DNA from: Herbidospora mongoliensis
GTDB taxonomy: Bacteria; Actinomycetota; Actinomycetes; Streptosporangiales; Streptosporangiaceae
Assembly (NCBI RefSeq): GCF_001570545.1
Contig: NZ_BBXD01000011.1
Coordinates: forward strand, 248,001-312,000
Length of the DNA stretch: 64,000 nucleotides
Direction of reading: 5' to 3'
Each line of letters starts with the position of its first letter. Within the stretch, counting starts at the first letter, position 1. The position numbers and the translations under genes were made by a program. This document shows positions 61,024-64,000 of this stretch, piece after piece. Below the pieces are notes generated by a model, which worked only from the letters and a program-made list of their open reading frames with translations, was not told where the DNA came from and ran no database searches.

Positions 61024-61956
61024 GTGAACGATCCATGGCCGAGGCGGGCCGCCGCACAACTCCTCGACCGCCCGAGGACGGGCGTGCCCGAGCTCGTCAG
61101 AGAGCTCCTGGCCGTACAGGCTCAGGATTCGAGGGCGGCGGCGCTCGCGCTGCGCGCCCGGGGCGCCGGGTTCACCAGGCACGATGTGCAGGAAGCCATC
61201 GAAAGGCGAGAGATCGTCCGGGCCTGGGGTCCGCGGGGCACACTGCACCTGATCAGGACCGATGACCTGCCCTGGCTGCTCTCCCTCACTCGGTCCTCGA
61301 CAGCGACGATCGCCAGACGGCTCGCCCAGCTCGGCGTCACTGGCGACGACCTGGCGGAACGCGTCGAGAAGGCCACTTTCGGGCAAGGGCCCCTCACCAA
61401 GGCCGAACTCGGTCAAAGACTCAAAGCGGAAGGCCAGGCGATCGTCCATCTGGCCGCTGTCGCGGCCGAGCAGGGCAGGCTGGTGCTCGGTCCCGACCGG
61501 AACGGCAAGGCCACCTATGTCCACACCGCAGATTGGCTCGGCGCGCCGATCGCCTTCGAGCCCGACCGCGACCGCGCGCTCAGGGAGCTCGGCCTGCGCT
61601 ACGCGCGGTGCCATGCCCCGGCCACGCCCGAGGACCTCGCCTACTGGTCGGGGCTCAGCCTGAAAGACGCGCAGAGTGCCTATCAGGTCGTACCGGAAAA
61701 GGAGCCGTGGGAAGGGATACGGCTACTGCCCGCATTCGATGAGTTTCTGCTCGGCTGGAAGGAACGTGCCCCGATGACCGTTCCACCGGCCACGATCGCC
61801 CCCGGTGGGGGAATCATCCGGCCGGCCATTGTCAAGGACGGAACGATCATCGGCACGTGGTCGATCGAGCGAAACAAAGTAGTGACGAGCGCCACAATTC
61901 CACTCGATCGTGAAGCCGCCGAAATCACGACTTTTCTTCACATCACCAGCAAATAG
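61024..61956 (+). CDS. AlkZ/YcaQ-family winged-helix DNA glycosylase (HTH_42)
   Basis: 310 residues from GTG 61024. Signature QAQD in LLAVQAQDSRAAALALRARG near residue 35, matching the catalytic QxQ motif of AlkZ-type glycosylases. It is followed by the conserved VRAWGPRGTLHLI and the C-terminal beta-rich LLPAFDEFLLGWKER. These enzymes excise alkylated or cross-linked bases; actinomycetes also use them for resistance to their own DNA-damaging products. Starts 22 bp from the divergent SMC operon, so the two may share a promoter region. Confidence 0.87.
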   Translation: MNDPWPRRAAAQLLDRPRTGVPELVRELLAVQAQDSRAAALALRARGAGFTRHDVQEAIERREIVRAWGPRGTLHLIRTDDLPWLLSLTRSSTATIARRLAQLGVTGDDLAERVEKATFGQGPLTKAELGQRLKAEGQAIVHLAAVAAEQGRLVLGPDRNGKATYVHTADWLGAPIAFEPDRDRALRELGLRYARCHAPATPEDLAYWSGLSLKDAQSAYQVVPEKEPWEGIRLLPAFDEFLLGWKERAPMTVPPATIAPGGGIIRPAIVKDGTIIGTWSIERNKVVTSATIPLDREAAEITTFLHITSK

Positions 61957-62672
61957 CCGCCGTATCCCAATGCCACCAGGGACACCACGAAAAACAGAAA
62001 CACCCAGAATGCGCCGGGGACCCGGGTCAGCCGGGCGAGCTGGTCGGCGTCGGAATCGGGGGCCCGGCCGCGCCGCCGCTTGCGCTGGAGTTCGAGGATG
62101 GGGCGCACGCCGCCCAGCATGAGGAACCACGCCGCGCCGTAGGCCACCACGCCCTGGACGTCGGGCGGCGCCAGCCACGACACGCAGAACACCGCGCCGC
62201 CGACGGCCAGCAGCGAGACCACCCCGAACACGTTCCTGATCAGCAGTAGCATGCACGTGAGCAGGCCGAGCACCAGCCAGAGCAGCAGCGTCACGTGCCC
62301 GGCGTCGGTCAGCCAGGCCGCGCCCAGGCCGACGAGCGAGGGGGCGATGTATCCGGCCGCGGCCGTCAGCACCATGCCGGGACCGGTCGGGCGGCCGCGT
62401 GTCAGCGTCACCCCGGAGGTGTCGGAGTGGAGCCGGATGCCGCGCAGTTTGCGGCGCGTCAGCACGGCCACCAAGGCATGGCCGCCCTCGTGGGCGATCG
62501 TGATCAGACCCCGTGACAGGTGCCACGTCTGCGGGTATGCCACGATGCCGAAGGCCACGACTCCCGCGACCGCGATCACCCACAGCGCGGGCGCCGGGTG
62601 GGTGTCGATGAGCTGGTTCCAGAGGGCTTTCAGGGGGGCCACCTTCTGAGGCAGATTCACAGCGCGAACCAC
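61938..62672 (-). CDS. M50-like membrane metallopeptidase family protein
   Basis: 244 residues with about six hydrophobic helices. The zinc-binding HExxH motif appears as HEGGH in ITIAHEGGHALVAVLTRRKL (near residue 62), where the second helix would place it in the membrane. A conserved GPGMVLTAAAGYIAPSLVG follows. This is the short, widespread actinobacterial M50-like group, whose substrates are unknown. Overlaps the AlkZ-type gene by 19 bp at the 3' end. Confidence 0.85.
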   Translation of the reverse strand: MVRAVNLPQKVAPLKALWNQLIDTHPAPALWVIAVAGVVAFGIVAYPQTWHLSRGLITIAHEGGHALVAVLTRRKLRGIRLHSDTSGVTLTRGRPTGPGMVLTAAAGYIAPSLVGLGAAWLTDAGHVTLLLWLVLGLLTCMLLLIRNVFGVVSLLAVGGAVFCVSWLAPPDVQGVVAYGAAWFLMLGGVRPILELQRKRRRGRAPDSDADQLARLTRVPGAFWVFLFFVVSLVALGYGGYLLVM

Positions 62673-62747
62673 AGCGGCCTACGGCCGTGAGCGTCTCGTC
62701 CAGGGAGAAGCCTAGGGGCTTTGGCACCTCAGAGGATTGATCCGAGT

Positions 62748-63881
62748 ATGGGGGGATACCGTCACCGTGTGGCAAAGCTTCGAATGCGGACGTGGATGAG
62801 ACGTGACGCCTCCCCCGAGGCCTCGATGGACCCCAGAAAGCCCGAAGACATCCTGGTCAAACAGAGTGTCATCGACAACGCCATCTACCTGAACGGACAC
62901 CGGGTCGACTCACCCCTGTCCCTCGCGGGCGCGTTCGCCTCACTGCGCGCCAACCCGGGCTCGATGGCGTGGATAGGTCTCTATCGCCCCGAGGACAGCG
63001 AGCTCCTCAAGGTCGCCGAGGAGTTCGGGCTGCACGACCTCGCCATCGAAGACGCCATCGTGGCCCACCAGCGGCCCAAGGCCGACCGCTACGGCGAGAC
63101 CCTGTTCATGGTGCTGCGGGCGGCCAACTACCTCGACGCCGAGGAGGAGGTCGAGTTCGGCGAGCTGCACGTCTTCCTCGGCCCCGACTTCGTCATCACC
63201 GTCCGCCACAGCGAGGCCCCCGACCTCTCGCTGGTCCGCAAGCGCATGGAGAACGACCCCGACCTGCTCCGGCAGGGTCCCCAAGCCGTTCTGTACGCGA
63301 TCATGGACGCCGTCGTCGACGCCTACGCCCCGGTCGTGGCCGGCCTGCAGAACGACATCGACGAGATCGAGGTGCAGGTCTTCGGCGGCGACCCGGCGGC
63401 CCCCCGGCGCATCTACGAACTGTCCCGCGAGGTCATCGAGTTCCAGCGGGCCACCGTGCCGCTCGCCCAGATGCTGGAGGGGTTCATCCAGCACGCCCCC
63501 AAGTTCGGCGTCGACCCGGAGTTGCAGAGCTACCTGCGCGACGTGTCCGACCACGCGATCACCGTCACCGAGCGGGTGGCCGGGTTCCGGCAGATGCTCC
63601 AGGACATCCTCATCGTCAACTCCACCCTGGTCGGCCAGGCCCAGAACGAGGAGATGACCAGACTCACCAGCGCCAGCATCGCGCAGGGCGACGAGGTCAA
63701 GAAGATCTCCGCGTGGGCGGCCATCCTGTTCGCGCCCACGCTGGTCGGCACGATCTACGGGATGAACTTCGACCACATGCCCGAGCTGCACTGGGCCCTC
63801 GGCTACCCGTTCGCGGTGTTCCTCATGGGATGTGTCTGCGTCACGCTCTACCTGGTGTTCAAGGCGCGCGACTGGTTGTAA
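62748..63881 (+). CDS. corA: CorA-type magnesium/cobalt transporter
   Basis: 377 residues from ATG 62748; in-frame GTG and ATG codons up to 62784 are also possible, and the first 30 residues look non-conserved. A large cytoplasmic domain leads to two C-terminal membrane helices, with the pore signature YGMNF in TIYGMNFDHMPE between them (near residue 332). It forms a homopentameric channel-like importer. Followed by 67 bp with a perfect palindrome that belongs to the next gene. Confidence 0.92.
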   Translation: MGGYRHRVAKLRMRTWMRRDASPEASMDPRKPEDILVKQSVIDNAIYLNGHRVDSPLSLAGAFASLRANPGSMAWIGLYRPEDSELLKVAEEFGLHDLAIEDAIVAHQRPKADRYGETLFMVLRAANYLDAEEEVEFGELHVFLGPDFVITVRHSEAPDLSLVRKRMENDPDLLRQGPQAVLYAIMDAVVDAYAPVVAGLQNDIDEIEVQVFGGDPAAPRRIYELSREVIEFQRATVPLAQMLEGFIQHAPKFGVDPELQSYLRDVSDHAITVTERVAGFRQMLQDILIVNSTLVGQAQNEEMTRLTSASIAQGDEVKKISAWAAILFAPTLVGTIYGMNFDHMPELHWALGYPFAVFLMGCVCVTLYLVFKARDWL

Positions 63882-63900
63882 ATCACATCGACATCTTCAA

Positions 63901-63934
63901 CTATCGAGATATATCTTTGAGAATATCTCGATAG
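63901..63934. promoter_or_regulatory. Perfect palindromic operator, PadR-like
   Basis: CTATCGAGATAT (63901-63912) and ATATCTCGATAG (63923-63934) are exact reverse complements around a 10-bp centre. AT-rich CGAGATAT/ATATCTCG palindromes like this are typical of PadR-family regulator sites in actinomycetes. It lies 15 bp upstream of the start codon at 63949. Confidence 0.6.
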
Positions 63935-63948
63935 TTGGAGGCTTCGTC

Positions 63949-64000
63949 ATGCCTGTTCCCCCCATACCATCCCTCCTCCAGGTCAGACGGGGTAACGTCC
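63949..64000 (+). CDS. Start of an unidentified protein (cut by window edge)
   Basis: ATG 63949 with TTGGAGG about 8 nt upstream, then 17 codons (MPVPPIPSLLQVRRGNV) to the edge. Too short to identify. The upstream palindrome suggests tight, possibly PadR-mediated control. Confidence 0.5.
   Translation, partial: MPVPPIPSLLQVRRGNV

Noticed and set aside
1-64000. CRISPR array or insertion sequence with terminal repeats
   Set aside because: No regularly spaced direct repeats and no transposase ORF with flanking inverted repeats were seen on either strand.

Overview
This 64 kb window is high-GC chromosomal DNA from a filamentous-type actinomycete. The signs are GC-rich wobble positions throughout, many GTG starts, ATGA/GTGA start-stop overlaps, likely leaderless starts, XRE regulators paired with small companion proteins, and a leucine-catabolism operon in the accD1-accA1-hmgL-acdH order known from Streptomyces. 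Streptosporangiales is my best guess for the order, but that is inference.

Region 1 (1-4863) is a minus-strand operon: a fused MobA-MoaD molybdopterin protein, a tungsten-type aldehyde ferredoxin oxidoreductase and a NuoG-like formate dehydrogenase alpha subunit that runs off the left edge. The same TGTATG-N8-TGTATG motif lies in front of the first gene and in front of the formate dehydrogenase gene. Region 2 (about 4.9-19.2 kb) is accessory DNA: a secreted collagen-like protein, a DUF3494 (ice-binding-like) surface protein, a wrecked CHAT-domain gene, two related small secreted proteins, a large phosphodiester glycosidase/metallophosphoesterase, and three 3' fragments of a tRNA-Ala(TGC) gene. 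Each tRNA fragment has its own terminator, and two sit beside remnants of tyrosine integrases. It reads as a graveyard of integrated elements.

Region 3 (19.3-25.2 kb) is an acyl-CoA carboxylase beta/alpha, enoyl-CoA hydratase and AtuA operon, resembling acyclic-terpene (Atu) catabolism. An XRE/DUF5753 regulatory module follows (25.3-26.8 kb). Region 4 (26.8-39.7 kb) appears to be one TetR-controlled regulon: a class III aminotransferase, a Rieske oxygenase, a previously unremarked 46-residue coupled ORF, a CrtI-like FAD oxidoreductase, a polyamine-type ABC importer without its ATPase, an acyl-CoA dehydrogenase, the TetR protein and an ADP-forming acyl-CoA synthetase. Related palindromes built on GACTGGT/ACCAGTC mark three promoters.

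Region 5 (39.7-49.2 kb) holds a response regulator-histidine kinase-glycosyltransferase-ferritin-like operon, a second CrtI-like oxidoreductase, pseudouridine catabolism (psuG and a PfkB kinase), a 580-residue unknown protein with a sigma-4-like helix-turn-helix, a GNAT enzyme and a Tat-exported Rieske lipoprotein. Region 6 (49.3-55.4 kb) is the leucine/isovalerate operon with a divergent TetR gene; a 16-bp motif occurs at both ends of the regulator gene. Region 7 (55.6-61.0 kb) is a three-gene operon encoding a kleisin-like protein, a KITE/MukE-like winged-helix protein and a 996-residue SMC-like ATPase. It resembles an MksBEF/Wadjet core without the JetD nuclease and is the best candidate for an undescribed system. 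The window closes with an AlkZ-type glycosylase, an M50-like membrane protease, CorA, and a perfect palindrome in front of a gene cut by the right edge.
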